Shown: positions 1 to 10,487 of the stretch, in pieces | Layout: every line of letters starts with the position of its first letter | Numbering within the stretch: the first letter of the stretch is position 1 | NCBI GenBank assembly: GCA_037893225.1 | Contig: JAZGUH010000089.1 | Span: 744,001 to 808,000 of the forward strand | Source of the DNA: Hippasteria phrygiana | Taxonomy: Eukaryota; Echinodermata; Asteroidea; Valvatida; Goniasteridae | Direction of reading: 5' to 3' | Length of the DNA: 64,000 nt | Notes under the pieces: model-generated | Database searches by the model: none | What the model was told of the DNA's origin: nothing | Seen by the model: the letters and a program-made list of their open reading frames with translations, nothing else | Position numbers and translations under genes: made by a program

Positions 1-3000
1 TGTTGATACAGCTCCTTCAGTTGTTCCTTCATTAGTTTTTGCCTCTGCAGTTGTGGCTGCTGTTGATACAACTCCCTCAGTTGTTCCTTCGTTGGTTGTT
101 GCCTCTGCAGTCGTGCCTGCTGTTGATACAGCTCCTTCAGTTGTTCCATCATTAGTTGTTGCCTCTGCAGTTGTGGCTGCTGTTGATACAGCTCCTTCAG
201 TTGTTCCTTTATTAGTTGTTGCCTCTGCAGTTGTGCCTGCTGTTGATACAGCTCCTTCAGTTGTTCCTTCGTTGGTTGTTGCCTCTGCAGTTGTTGCTGC
301 TGTTGATACAGCTCCTTCAGTTGTTCCTTCATTAGTTGTTGCCTCTGCAGTTGTTGCTGCTGTTGATACAGCTCTCTCAGTTGTTCCTTCGTTGGTTGTT
401 GCCTCTGCAGTTCTGGCTGCTGTTGATACAGCTCCTTCAGTTGTTCCTTCATTAGTTGTTGCCTCTGCAGTTGTTGTTGCTGCTGTTGATACAACTCCCT
501 CAGTTGTTCCTTCGTTGGTTGTTGCCTCTGCAGTCGTGCCTGCTGTTGATACAGCTCCTTCAGTTGTTCCATCATTAGTTGTTGCCTCTGCAGTTGTGGC
601 TGCTGTTGATACAGCTGCTTCAGTTGTTCCTTCGTTAGTTGTTGCCTCTGCAGTTGTGGCTGCTGTTGATACAGCTCCTTCAGTTGTTCCTTCCTTAGTT
701 GTTGCCTCTGCAGTTGTGCCTGCTGTTGATACAGCTCCTTCAGTTGTTCCTTCGTTAGTTGTTGCTTCTGTAGTTGTTGCTGCTGTTGATACAGCTCCTT
801 CAGTTGTTCCTTCGTTAGTTGTTGCCTCTGCAGTTGTTGCTGCTGTTGATACAGCTCCTTCAGTTGTTCCTTCGTTAGTTGTTGCCTCTGCAGTTGTGCC
901 TGCTGTTGATTCAGCTCCCTCAGTTGTTCCTTCCTTAGTTATTGCCTCTGTAGTTGTGGCTGCTGTTGATACAGCTCCCTCAGTTGTTCCTTCATTAGTT
1001 GTTGCCTCTGCAGTTGTGGCTGCTGTTGATACAGCTGCTTCAGTTGTTCCTTCATTAGTTGTTGCCTCTGCAGTTGTGGCTGCCGTTGATACAGCTGCTT
1101 CAGTTGTTCCTTTATTAGTTGTTGCCTCTGCAGTTGTGCCTGCTGTTGATACAGCTCCTTCAGTTGTTCCTTTATTAGTTGTTGCCTCTGCAGTTGTGCC
1201 TGCTGTTGATACAGCTCCTTCAGTTGTTCCTTCGTTGGTTGTTGCCTCTGCAGTTGTTGCTGCTGTTGATACAGCTCCTTCAGTTGTTCCTTCGTTAGTT
1301 GTTGCCTCTGCAGTTGTTGCTGCTGTTGATACAGCTCCTTCAGTTGTTCCTTCATTAGTTGTTGCCTCTGCAGTTGTTGCTGCTGTTGATACAGCTCTCT
1401 CAGTTGTTCCTTCGTTGGTTGTTGCCTCTGCAGTCGTGCCTGCTGTTGATACAACTCCTTCAGTTGTTCCATCGTTAGTTGTTGCCTCTGCAGTTGTTGC
1501 TGCTGTTGATACAGCTCCCTCAGTTGTTCCTTCATTAGTTGTTGACTCTGCAGTTGTTGCTGCTGTTGATACAGCTCCCTCAGTTGTTCCTTCATTAGTT
1601 GTTGCCTCTGCAGTTGTGGCTGCTGTTCCTTCCTTAGTTGTTGCCTCTGCAGTTGTGGCTGCTGTTGATACAACTGCTTCAGTTGTTCCTTCATTAGTTG
1701 TTGCCTCTGCAGTTGTGGCTGCTGTTGATACAGCTCCCTCAGTTGTTCCTTCATTAGTTGTTGCCTCTGCAGTTGTTGTTGCTGCTGTTGATACAGCTCC
1801 TTCAGTTGTTCCTTCCTTAGTTGTTGCCTCTGGAGTTGTGGCTGCTGTTGATACAGCTCCTTCAGTTGTTCCTTCCTTAGTTGTTGCCTCTGCAGTTGTT
1901 GCTGCTGTTGATACAGCTCCTTCAGTTGTTCCTTCGTTAGTTGTTGCCTCTGCTGCTGTTGATACAACTCCCTCAGTTGTTCCTTCGTTGGTTGTTGCCT
2001 CTGCAGTCGTGCCTGCTGTTGATACAGCTCCTTCAGTTGTTCCTTTATTAGTTGTTGCCTCTGCAGTTGTGCCTGCTGTTGATACAGCTCCTTCAGTTGT
2101 TCCTTCGTTGGTTGTTGCCTCTGCAGTTGTTGCTGCTGTTGATACAGCTCCTTCAGTTGTTCCTTCATTAGTTGTTGCCTCTGCAGTTGTTGCTGCTGTT
2201 GATACAGCTCTCTCAGTTGTTCCTTCGTTGGTTGTTCCCTCTGCAGTTCTGGCTGCTGTTGATACAGCTCCTTCAGTTGTTCCTTCATTAGTTGTTGCCT
2301 CTGCAGTTGTTGTTGCTGCTGTTGATACAACTCCCTCAGTTGTTCCTTCGTTGGTTGTTGCCTCTGCAGTCGTGCCTGCTGTTGATACAGCTCCTTCAGT
2401 TGTTCCATCATTAGTTGTTGCCTCTGCAGTTGTGGCTGCTGTTGATACAGCTCCTTCAGTTGTTCCTTCATTAGTTGTTGCCTCTGCAGTTGTTGCTGCT
2501 GTTGATACAGCTCCTTCAGTTGTTCCTTCGTTAGTTGTTGCCTCTGCAGTTGTTGCTGCTGTTGATACAGCTCCTTCAGTTGTTCCTTCGTTAGTTGTTG
2601 CCTCTGCAGTTGTGCCTGCTGTTGATTCAGCTCCCTCAGTTGTTCCTTCCTTAGTTGTTGCCTCTGTAGTTGTGGCTGCTGTTGATACAGCTCCCTCAGT
2701 TGTTCCTTCCTTAGTTGTTGCCTCTGCAGTTGTGGCTGCTGTTGATACAGCTGCTTCAGTTGTTCCTTCATTAGTTGTTGCCTCTGCAGTTGTGGCTGCT
2801 GTTGATACAGCTGCTTCAGTTGTTCCTTCATTAGTTGTTGCCTCTGCAGTTGTGGCTGCTGTTGATACAGCTCCCTCAGTTGTTCCTTCATTAGTTGTTG
2901 CCTCTGCAGTTGTGCCTGCTGTTGATACAGCTCCTTCAGTTGTTCCTTTATTAGTTGTTGCCTCTGCAGTTGTGCCTGTTGTTGATACAGCTCCTTCAGT

Positions 3001-4745
3001 TGTTCCTTCGTTGGTTGTTGCCTCTGCAGTTGTTGCTGCTGTTGATACAGCTCCTTCAGTTGTTCCTTCATTAGTTGTTGCCTCTGCAGTTGTTGCTGCT
3101 GTTGATACAGCTCTCTCAGTTGTTCCTTCGTTGGTTGTTGCCTCTGCAGTTCTGGCTGCTGTTGATACAGCTCCTTCAGTTGTTCCTTCATTAGTTGTTG
3201 CCTCTGCAGTTGTTGTTGCTGCTGTTGATACAACTCCCTCAGTTGTTCCTTCGTTGGTTGTTGCCTCTGCAGTCGTGCCTGCTGTTGATACAGCTCCTTC
3301 AGTTGTTCCATCATTAGTTGTTGCCTCTGCAGTTGTGGCTGCTGTTGATACAGCTCCTTCAGTTGTTCCTTCATTAGTTGTTGCCTCTGCAGTTGTTGCT
3401 GCTGTTGATACAGCTGCTTCAGTTGTTCCTTCGTTAGTTGTTGCCTCTGCAGTTGTGCCTGCTGTTGATACAGCTCCTTCAGTTGTTCCTTCATTAGTTT
3501 TTGCCTCTGCAGTTGTGGCTGCTGTTGATACAACTCCCTCAGTTGTTCCTTCGTTGGTTGTTGCCTCTGCAGTCGTGCCTGCTGTTGATACAGCTCCTTC
3601 AGTTGTTCCATCATTAGTTGTTGCCTCTGCAGTTGTGGCTGCTGTTGATACAGCTCCTTCAGTTGTTCCTTTATTAGTTGTTGCCTCTGCAGTTGTGCCT
3701 GCTGTTGATACAGCTCCTTCAGTTGTTCCTTCGTTGGTTGTTGCCTCTGCAGTTGTTGCTGCTGTTGATACAGCTCCTTCAGTTGTTCCTTCATTAGTTG
3801 TTGCCTCTGCAGTTGTTGCTGCTGTTGATACAGCTCTCTCAGTTGTTCCTTCGTTGGTTGTTGCCTCTGCAGTTCTGGCTGCTGTTGATACAGCTCCTTC
3901 AGTTGTTCCTTCATTAGTTGTTGCCTCTGCAGTTGTTGTTGCTGCTGTTGATACAACTCCCTCAGTTGTTCCTTCGTTGGTTGTTGCCTCTGCAGTCGTG
4001 CCTGCTGTTGATACAGCTCCTTCAGTTGTTCCATCATTAGTTGTTGCCTCTGCAGTTGTGGCTGCTGTTGATACAGCTGCTTCAGTTGTTCCTTCCTTAG
4101 TTGTTGCCTCTGCAGTTGTGCCTGCTGTTGATACAGCTCCTTCAGTTGTTCCTTCCTTAGTTGTTGCCTCTGCAGTTGTGCCTGCTGTTGATACAGCTCC
4201 TTCAGTTGTTCCTTCATTAGTTGTTGCCTCTGCAGTTGTGCCTGCTGTTGATACAGCTCCTTCAGTTGTTCCTTCATTAGTTGTTGCCTCTGCAGTTGTG
4301 GCTGCTGTTGATACAGCTCCTTCAGTTGTTCCTTCCTTAGTTGTTGCCTCTGCAGTTGTGGCTGCTGTTGATACAGCTCCCTCAGTTGTTCCTTCATTAG
4401 TTGTTGCCTCTGCAGTTGTGCCTGCTGTTGATACAGCTCCTTCAGTTGTTCCTTCCTTAGTTGTTGCCTCTGGAGTTGTGGCTGCTGTTGATACAGCTCT
4501 CTCAGTTGTTCCTTCGTTGGTTGTTGCCTCTGCAGTTGTGGCTGCTGTTGATACAGCTCCTTCAGTTGTTCCTTCATTAGTTGTTGCCTCTGCAGTTGTT
4601 GTTGCTGCTGTTGATACAACTCCCTCAGTTGTTCCTTCGTTGGTTGTTGCCTCTGCAGTCGTGCCTGCTGTTGATACAGCTCCTTCAGTTGTTCCTTCAT
4701 TAGTTGTTGCCTCTGCAGTTGTGGCTGCTGTTGATACAGTTGCTT
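1..4745. repeat. 60-bp minisatellite array, about 79 units
   Basis: Tandem units of 60 bp, each starting TGTTGATACAGCTCCTTCAG or a variant, run from the window edge to about 4745, so the array continues to the left. Length variants change by multiples of three: extra GTT near 475, 1772, 2310, 3215, 3938 and 4590, and shortened units near 1625 and 1950. Unit variants recur in blocks, giving higher-order repeats. The array ends at unique sequence after 4745. Confidence 0.97.
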
Positions 4746-4858
4746 CAGTTGTTCCTTCATCACAAGAAAAAATAGCGTTTAATAAAATTATTGTTCGGGG
4801 TGAAATCGAAAAGAGCACGGACAGTGTGTCTTTAATGAGAAATGTAGATGATGTGTAA
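2..4858 (+). CDS. Val/Ala/Ser/Pro-rich 20-residue repeat protein, partial (candidate)
   Basis: The frame beginning at base 2 is open through the whole array and stops at 4856-4858. Each 60-bp unit encodes a 20-residue repeat of the type AVDTAPSVVPSLVVASAVV, followed by a 37-residue non-repetitive tail that includes SSQEKIAFNK. The common unit variants (TCA/TCG/TCC, TTA/TTG, CCT/CCC, GTT/GTG/GTC) fall at third positions and are mostly synonymous in this frame, whereas they change residues in the antisense frame. That pattern and the absence of stops favour + strand coding. No start codon, signal or family is visible because the 5' end lies outside the window. The antisense frame (about 4761 down to 939) is also long and would encode Gln/Lys/Leu-rich 20-residue coiled-coil-like repeats, but CAA has become TAA at about 939-941. 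A non-coding satellite is still possible. Confidence 0.45.
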   Translation, partial: VDTAPSVVPSLVFASAVVAAVDTTPSVVPSLVVASAVVPAVDTAPSVVPSLVVASAVVAAVDTAPSVVPLLVVASAVVPAVDTAPSVVPSLVVASAVVAAVDTAPSVVPSLVVASAVVAAVDTALSVVPSLVVASAVLAAVDTAPSVVPSLVVASAVVVAAVDTTPSVVPSLVVASAVVPAVDTAPSVVPSLVVASAVVAAVDTAASVVPSLVVASAVVAAVDTAPSVVPSLVVASAVVPAVDTAPSVVPSLVVASVVVAAVDTAPSVVPSLVVASAVVAAVDTAPSVVPSLVVASAVVPAVDSAPSVVPSLVIASVVVAAVDTAPSVVPSLVVASAVVAAVDTAASVVPSLVVASAVVAAVDTAASVVPLLVVASAVVPAVDTAPSVVPLLVVASAVVPAVDTAPSVVPSLVVASAVVAAVDTAPSVVPSLVVASAVVAAVDTAPSVVPSLVVASAVVAAVDTALSVVPSLVVASAVVPAVDTTPSVVPSLVVASAVVAAVDTAPSVVPSLVVDSAVVAAVDTAPSVVPSLVVASAVVAAVPSLVVASAVVAAVDTTASVVPSLVVASAVVAAVDTAPSVVPSLVVASAVVVAAVDTAPSVVPSLVVASGVVAAVDTAPSVVPSLVVASAVVAAVDTAPSVVPSLVVASAAVDTTPSVVPSLVVASAVVPAVDTAPSVVPLLVVASAVVPAVDTAPSVVPSLVVASAVVAAVDTAPSVVPSLVVASAVVAAVDTALSVVPSLVVPSAVLAAVDTAPSVVPSLVVASAVVVAAVDTTPSVVPSLVVASAVVPAVDTAPSVVPSLVVASAVVAAVDTAPSVVPSLVVASAVVAAVDTAPSVVPSLVVASAVVAAVDTAPSVVPSLVVASAVVPAVDSAPSVVPSLVVASVVVAAVDTAPSVVPSLVVASAVVAAVDTAASVVPSLVVASAVVAAVDTAASVVPSLVVASAVVAAVDTAPSVVPSLVVASAVVPAVDTAPSVVPLLVVASAVVPVVDTAPSVVPSLVVASAVVAAVDTAPSVVPSLVVASAVVAAVDTALSVVPSLVVASAVLAAVDTAPSVVPSLVVASAVVVAAVDTTPSVVPSLVVASAVVPAVDTAPSVVPSLVVASAVVAAVDTAPSVVPSLVVASAVVAAVDTAASVVPSLVVASAVVPAVDTAPSVVPSLVFASAVVAAVDTTPSVVPSLVVASAVVPAVDTAPSVVPSLVVASAVVAAVDTAPSVVPLLVVASAVVPAVDTAPSVVPSLVVASAVVAAVDTAPSVVPSLVVASAVVAAVDTALSVVPSLVVASAVLAAVDTAPSVVPSLVVASAVVVAAVDTTPSVVPSLVVASAVVPAVDTAPSVVPSLVVASAVVAAVDTAASVVPSLVVASAVVPAVDTAPSVVPSLVVASAVVPAVDTAPSVVPSLVVASAVVPAVDTAPSVVPSLVVASAVVAAVDTAPSVVPSLVVASAVVAAVDTAPSVVPSLVVASAVVPAVDTAPSVVPSLVVASGVVAAVDTALSVVPSLVVASAVVAAVDTAPSVVPSLVVASAVVVAAVDTTPSVVPSLVVASAVVPAVDTAPSVVPSLVVASAVVAAVDTVASVVPSSQEKIAFNKIIVRGEIEKSTDSVSLMRNVDDV

Positions 4859-4938
4859 TGTGCTCAATTCAGCAAAACATTTTTAAAACATAATAGTTTC
4901 GCCGTTAGTTACGACAACGCTAAATTAACATTGGTGTA

Positions 4939-5083
4939 AATCCGAGGGGCGGGGCGGGGCGGGGGGCATCCTTGATTTTCTGATATTTGTTTACATTTTG
5001 ATAAGATGGTGAACTTTACAAATCTATCTAGGAGAAAATAGCACATGATGCACGATATGAGGCAGAGGGAACCCCCCCCCCCC
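4939..5083. other. GGGGC run and poly-C tract
   Basis: A GGGGCGGGGCGGGGCGGGG run sits at about 4947-4967 and a C tract at about 5071-5084. Both could form G-quadruplexes. No gene is seen between 4860 and 6900. Confidence 0.7.
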
Positions 5084-5235
5084 CTCTTTTGTGTTGGTCA
5101 TTGTGTTCCCGGAATCTCATGAATTCTTTTCAGATCTCTAGGGGGATGTGTTAGGTAACAATAGTCTGGAGAGTGTATATGGTATAGGGACAAAAGGGGG
5201 GGGGGGGGGAGTACCCCTCTGCCCCATATCGTGCT
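5049..5235 (+). mobile_element. MITE family A (GCAAGATATG ends), copy 1
   Basis: About 190 bp bounded by GCACGATATG and its complement CATATCGTGC, with internal landmarks GGAATCTCATGAATTCTTTT and GTCTGGAG. Three more copies lie at 15614, 17373 and 54643. G/C runs inside the element differ in length between copies. Confidence 0.75.
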
Positions 5236-5240
5236 GGGTA

Positions 5241-5698
5241 TATGTGACCTGCTCCAGAAAAAGGTGAAATAAGTCGCTCTATGCATTTACGTGTAATGAC
5301 CCTTTCAATGTTGAGAGGGTGACATTTTTTGTCAAAATTAATGTTTTGTTTTTTGCCTTTAATGACATCTTAAATATCTAAAGTTTCAGGTTTGGTGCGC
5401 AACAATGTTGATTTCAGTAAATAAAGTGAAATAAATAAGCCTTTTAGAGTACATTGTACCATTGCATTGTATTGGAACAAGCTATTTCAAAGCCTGTTTT
5501 CTCTGTTGTGCAATTTGAACTCCATAGAACTAATTAATATGCAAATACGATATCTCCAGAACTGAAAGGGCTTTGGAGCTCTATCATGTACCAAATGAAA
5601 GCTTACATTGCGGGCTTTCCAAACATACATGAAACAAATTTTTCATATTTTGCGACATAATATACCTTTTTCCAGAGCGGGTCACATATAACATAGTA
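5241..5698. mobile_element. MITE family B (TATGTGACC ends), copy 1
   Basis: The left end TATGTGACCTGCTCCAGAAA is the inverted complement of the right end at 5677-5698, giving a 458-bp element. Related elements lie at 19423-19676 and 34935-35514. It carries no ORF and is non-autonomous. Confidence 0.75.
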
Positions 5699-6039
5699 TC
5701 GGTCAGTTGAGATGTATTGTTATGTTGAATTTGATGACGTCATTCTGCTTTTTAGATATCTTGTTGATATTTAGAGCTATATATTTAGGCTTATATTGTT
5801 GGATCGGGATTTCAGAGTTATGACCAACTAATGGCATTTTGGTTTTTAGAAGAAACTGAGTAAATGATGACGTCACAGTTTGCCAATTTTATAAGAATGA
5901 GGTCACATTCGACACACAATACATTTAAGCTAAGATAAATCAATCAATAATTGATAATGTGACTATGATTTTAAGAATTAGCAATTTAGGGTAAGATTAT
6001 GTAATTTTCAGATGCCTTAAAATAATAGAGCAGAGAGCC

Positions 6040-6240
6040 GACAGGCATAGAGCGATAGTTGGGCCCTCGTACTTTTGATGAACCCCAACACATTATACTA
6101 ATGGAGAGCCGAAGCATGGACGGCGCCTTTGGGTGAGGATTTCAAGACTAGACGGACGGTCTCTGGAGGGTTTGGCCGCTTCCGATTAACGACCGAAAAA
6201 CGAGCGGCGCACCCAAGAATTACGGGATCGCAAAGTATTG
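6040..6240. other. GC-rich unexplained segment
   Basis: A GC-rich stretch in AT-rich surroundings contains GGAGAGCCGAAGCATGGACG and the CGACCGAAAAACGAGCGGCG region. It has no ORF and no recognised RNA family. It looks like structured or foreign sequence, but I cannot assign it. Confidence 0.3.
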
Positions 6241-6347
6241 GTAGGCCAACCTACAATAGTTGGTTGACTACATTATTTGAGATGAGATAATTATTTGTTT
6301 GTTTAATTCAGTGAGATTTATATATTCCTTGAGAAGTAAAAAGAATA

Positions 6348-6474
6348 GCTGGCCTAACGTTTCGAACTTTAAGCAAGTTCTTTCTCAAAGGTAAATGACA
6401 GAAGTCAAATGACAGAGTACTCTGTCATTTGCCTTTGAGAAAGAACTTGCTTAGGTTCGAAACGTTAGGCCAGC
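6348..6474. repeat. Near-perfect hairpin inverted repeat
   Basis: Arms beginning GCTGGCCTAACGTTTCGAAC pair with the complement ending GAAACGTTAGGCCAGC at 6474. They are about 55 bp each with a short loop near 6405-6420. It looks like a fold-back element or snap-back LINE/Penelope-type copy. 6475-7290 holds only AT-rich sequence with no gene seen. Confidence 0.8.
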
Positions 6475-7519
6475 AAATTTTTTGATTTGTATATTTCAGG
6501 TCCATTCAGTCAGTAAGCAGTTTGGAACAGTTTAATTCATTTTCATGTTTTATTTTGAGAAGCGAAGAAGTAAAAAGGGTTGGATTAGGCCTACGTAGAA
6601 GAGTGGATTGAAAAGAAGAATTGGATTGTGTAGAAGAGTCGTAGAAGAGTTGATTTGAGAGAAAAGTTAAGTTAAGATTTTGTATCGATACATCGATTTG
6701 AAAAAGTAACTGGATTGCAATTTAAAAAGATTTAAATTTTATTCAGTGATTTAATTTTTTTAATTCACTGAGTTTGGTTTGATCCATACTCAGTTGGTTA
6801 TTCATTTTTAGTTACATTATTTATTCTCTAACTTGCTTGTATACTTGATTTATTAATTGCATTTAATTTAATTTAATTACATTTAGAAATCTACGGTGTT
6901 TTCTTTACAATATTATCGATATTGTCAGGGTGACAAACGTCCCAAATATTGTCGTTTCGCCTCCACTTTTCTTTGGCGCGCGTTACACAGGGGACTAAAC
7001 GCAGTATTACCAATCAGAAAATGGAAGTATTTATTACGAAAAGGAAATAAACCAAAATGCAATAACTCTTTTTATGTTTGATTACCCGTAAATATTTATC
7101 CGTTCAGTTTGTTTTCCTTGTGATATTTTAGGCTAATGTTTCGTTACTGTTTCGGAACTAGTATGCAACATTCTGCGGCCTCCCAAGTCACATAACTTGA
7201 AAAGGCATCAGCAGAGCAATTCGAGAAACGAAGGAAATATTTTTTAACTCGTCTTGCGACAGTTATAGATAACATAATAAACAAACAAAAAACTTAAGGC
7301 CGCCGCACACGAGATCTATCTGCTGAGCAAAAAATCATTCGAGGCCGTTTGCTCAGCACGTAGCTCACCGTGTGCGGGCAATTTTTGGTGCGTTTTCTGC
7401 CTCGCGAGGCCGTGAGGCAAATATCTGTCATGTTTGATTTGTTTCGCCTCGCGAGGCGAACAACTCACCGTGTGCGGGCAACCTGAGCTACGTGCTGAGC
7501 AAAACAAATGAACTAGCCA

Positions 7520-8505
7520 CCTGAACGTGTGCATTGCTGATAAGGTTATCGAAAAAGTGAAATCTTGTAAGTGCTTGGGTGTAGTTGTTGATGAAACATT
7601 AAGTTGGGGTACACATGTTGAATACGTTAGAAATACTGTTTCGTCTAAATTGGGTGTGTTAAACAGAATTCGTGATTACGTTCCAGAAAGCAGCCTGCAC
7701 ACACTCTTTGTAAGTTTAGTTATGCCATCTTTAGAGTATTGCTGTACGGTGTGGGGAGGAAGGTACATATCTCACGACAATACCCTCAACAAATGTCTCA
7801 AAAGAGCCGCACGGATAATCCTTAAATGTACCTCCCTCACCCCCTCAGCTGATATGTTTGCCATACTAAATTGGATTCCTTTTAAAGAAAGAGTTCAGTC
7901 CAAAAAGGCTATCTTTGTTTTCAAAAGCCTTAACAAAATGACTCCTTTGTACATGACAAATCTGTTCACGCCACTTACAGTGATTCGTGAAACACGACAA
8001 TCGACCCAAATGGCACTGAAAGTTCCTTTCGCCAAAAAGGAATGCTACGTGACAAGTTTCGCTGTGAGTGGTGCCAGTATATGGAATAATCTGCCTGAAC
8101 AAATGAGAACCATAAACTCCTTAAGTACATTTAAATCGGAGCTACGTAAAGCCATCTATCAGTGATATTTCTGTCATTTACGCTGATCTGCGGAGTTATA
8201 AACTTGGTTGCCAAAATACTTTGGAGCCGGATGGGAATTTCCCCTTGTTTTTCACCCTAAAAGGTTTTTTTTCGCGGGTTTTTTCGCCCGTCCCGTAAAT
8301 CAGCAATAGGCTTCTGGAGAGTTGAAAAGTAACCGAAAATATATTTATTTGTGTAAACATTATTGTATTTGTTTAAATATTTTGTATGAATGTGTAAATA
8401 TTCAGTTTTAACTAATAATATGCAGGGCCCCAATGGAAACCAGTTTTAAACTGTTTGGGCACACCCTGGGTAAAGAAATGTAATAAATAAATAAATAAAT
8501 AAATA
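7520..8505 (+). mobile_element. 5'-truncated non-LTR retrotransposon (LINE) insertion
   Basis: This segment interrupts the left arm of the long-inverted-repeat element. The right arm keeps the uninterrupted site (CTAGCCAATGAAAGCGC when complemented). It carries the C-terminal part of a reverse transcriptase ORF and ends in an (AAAT)n tail at about 8482-8508, as expected for a truncated target-primed insertion. Confidence 0.88.
7527..8165 (+). pseudogene. LINE reverse transcriptase, C-terminal fragment (jockey/CR1-like)
   Basis: About 212 open codons resemble the thumb and C-terminal region of jockey/CR1-type non-LTR reverse transcriptases. Signature stretches are KCLGVVVDETLSWGTHV, SLEYCCTVWGG and GASIWNNLPEQMR. 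The palm domain with the catalytic FADD-type motif and the endonuclease are missing, so the copy cannot move by itself. The ORF ends at 8165 and is followed by a 3' UTR and (AAAT)n tail. The intact frame suggests a fairly young insertion. Confidence 0.85.
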
Positions 8506-8902
8506 AATGAAAGCGCATACTCTATTCACGTGGGACGTAATCATACATGCAGCCTTTACATTGGGCCCTACGTGTTTGAGTCAATGGGATGGAACTTTTG
8601 GTTCAGGGCCTTGACCAACGGACTTATAATTGTTGGTTGAACTTTGTGTTCTTTTTCTAAAGAAAAGGATGAAGTGCTTTTTAATTGAGAAAATAGCAAG
8701 GAAGAACTGGTATGTGCAGGCAAAGTTCAGGGAATGATCAGTTGATTTTAATTTGTTTTAATCATTTAAAAAAATAGCCGCAGTGAGTCAGAACTCGTTT
8801 GAGGGAAAGGGGAAAATGGGAGTTGTTAACGGCATCAACAGAGTCATTCCTCTTTCTTTCCATTATTTTTTGATTTGCGGGAAAGGTTGGAGGACGAAGG
8901 AT

Positions 8903-9879
8903 TCTGTTGAGCGAAGTATCATGATAGGTTTATGTTAGTGACTAGTCTGGAGAAATTATTTTTGTATATCCGAATAAGCTGGTGGGTATGCAAGCCGTGT
9001 GGGTGTGTGACTGACCCACCCGGAGCGTTCTTTCCTTTTTTCCCCCTGTGAAATACGCCTGAAGGGAATCAGTTTTGGCCACTGTTTCTGCAAGATGACA
9101 GTCTGTGTGTCCGGTTCGTGGGCTCGTCAAATATCCGCGGGCCAATGATGTCAGTCAATTCAAGAGAGCGGGAGTTTTAAAACTCGTCTCTGGTCCTGGC
9201 GACGCAAGGACTGGTTTGTGTATAACAACAGTGGCTCTTTGTTTTCATTTACTCAATGATTGATTTTAACCGGTGATATGCTTCCCCCATGCTTTTCTTT
9301 TTTTGGAAGGGGAAGCGGAGCATATTTTCTGTACTTTTTTCCGCACTTCATCTATCACCATCTTTTCCGGTTTTTTAAATTATGTTCACTTGCTAGTGAT
9401 AGCAGAAAAATCATACATATTGCCGGTACTTCTTTTAATGATTGAAGTACATGTAAGGGGATTTCGAGTTATTTATTTTATTTTGGTCTTGAAATCCAAT
9501 CCTTACTGATCATTATTTTGTTCTTATAGTCCCAATAGGATTTGCACGTTCTCCTCATCCAGATTTTTGTCTTGGTTAGATTGTGGAGATGTTTGAATCC
9601 CAGACCGAACCAGGTCATTATTTTCTGTTTCATGCCGTTTGTATGCCAAGACAGGTTGGCTCAAGAGAGATAATCAAGAGAGATTTTGCGAGACCAGACA
9701 GATCTTTCTTTGCCTTCCTTCGTTTTGTCGTGTTTTGGATTTCATTGATTCCCTCGCTATGTTCAGGCAGAATCAATGTATTATACGCAGTTTGCTCGGT
9801 GATATCTGCCAGAGAGCGTGGAATCTGTAGTTTGGGTAGCATGAGTGTGGCAACTTCCTATAGTGTGAGTCCAGACCTT
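8903..9879. other. Loop of the long-inverted-repeat element
   Basis: Single-copy interior between the two arms. Short ORFs occur here (for example + 9583-10014, which runs into the right arm), but none resembles a known transposase or cellular protein. Confidence 0.5.
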
Positions 9880-10487
9880 CGTCCTCCAACCCTTCCCGCA
9901 AATCAAACAATAATGGACAGAAAGAGGAATGACTCTGTTGATGCCGTTAACAACTCCCACTTTCCCCTTCCCCTCAAACGAGTTCTGACTCACTGCGGCT
10001 ATTTCTTGAAATGATAAAAAAAAATAAAAAAAATCAACTGATCATTCCCTGAACTTTGCCTGCACATACCGGTACCGGTTCTTCCTTGCTATTTTCTCAA
10101 ATAAAAAGCACTTCATCCTTTTCTAAGGAAAAAGAATACAAAGTTCAACAAAAAATTAAAAATCCGTTGGTCAAGGCCCTGAAGTTCCACCCCATTGACT
10201 CAAACACGTAATATAAAGGCTGCACGCATGTATGATTACGCACCACGTGAACAGAGTATGCGCTTTCATTGGCTAGTTCATTTTGCTCAGCACGTAGCTC
10301 AGGTTTCCCGCACACGGTGAGTTCTTTTCCTCGCGAGGCGAAACAAATCAAACATGACAGATATTTGCCTCACGGCCTCGCGAGGCAGAAAACGCACTCA
10401 AAATTGACCGCACACGGTGAGCTACGTGCTGAGCAAACGGCCTCGAATGATGTTTTGCTCAGCAGATAGCTCTCGTGTGCGGCGGGC

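Larger units (their letters stand above)
7298..10487. mobile_element. Long-inverted-repeat DNA element (about 3.2 kb)
   Basis: The left arm (7298-7519 plus 8506-8902) pairs with the right arm (about 9880-10487) at high identity for about 610 bp. The ends are CGCCGCACACGAG. The arms contain subterminal repeats of TGCTCAGCACGTAGCTCA and CCTCGCGAGGC palindromes, which are plausible transposase-binding sites. The loop of about 980 bp (8903-9879) has no recognisable transposase, so the element appears non-autonomous. No clear target duplication was found. Confidence 0.8.

Noticed and set aside
1..4745. CRISPR-like array
   Set aside because: Direct tandem units without unique spacers, in animal genomic DNA.
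939..4763. 1274-codon minus-strand Gln-rich ORF
   Set aside because: It is the antisense of the 60-bp array. The unit variants change residues in this frame and it ends in a CAA to TAA change inside the array, so it is kept only as an alternative, not annotated as a gene.
9583..10014. 143-codon ORF in the long-inverted-repeat element
   Set aside because: Runs from the loop into the arm; no transposase motifs, and the arm part is non-coding repeat.
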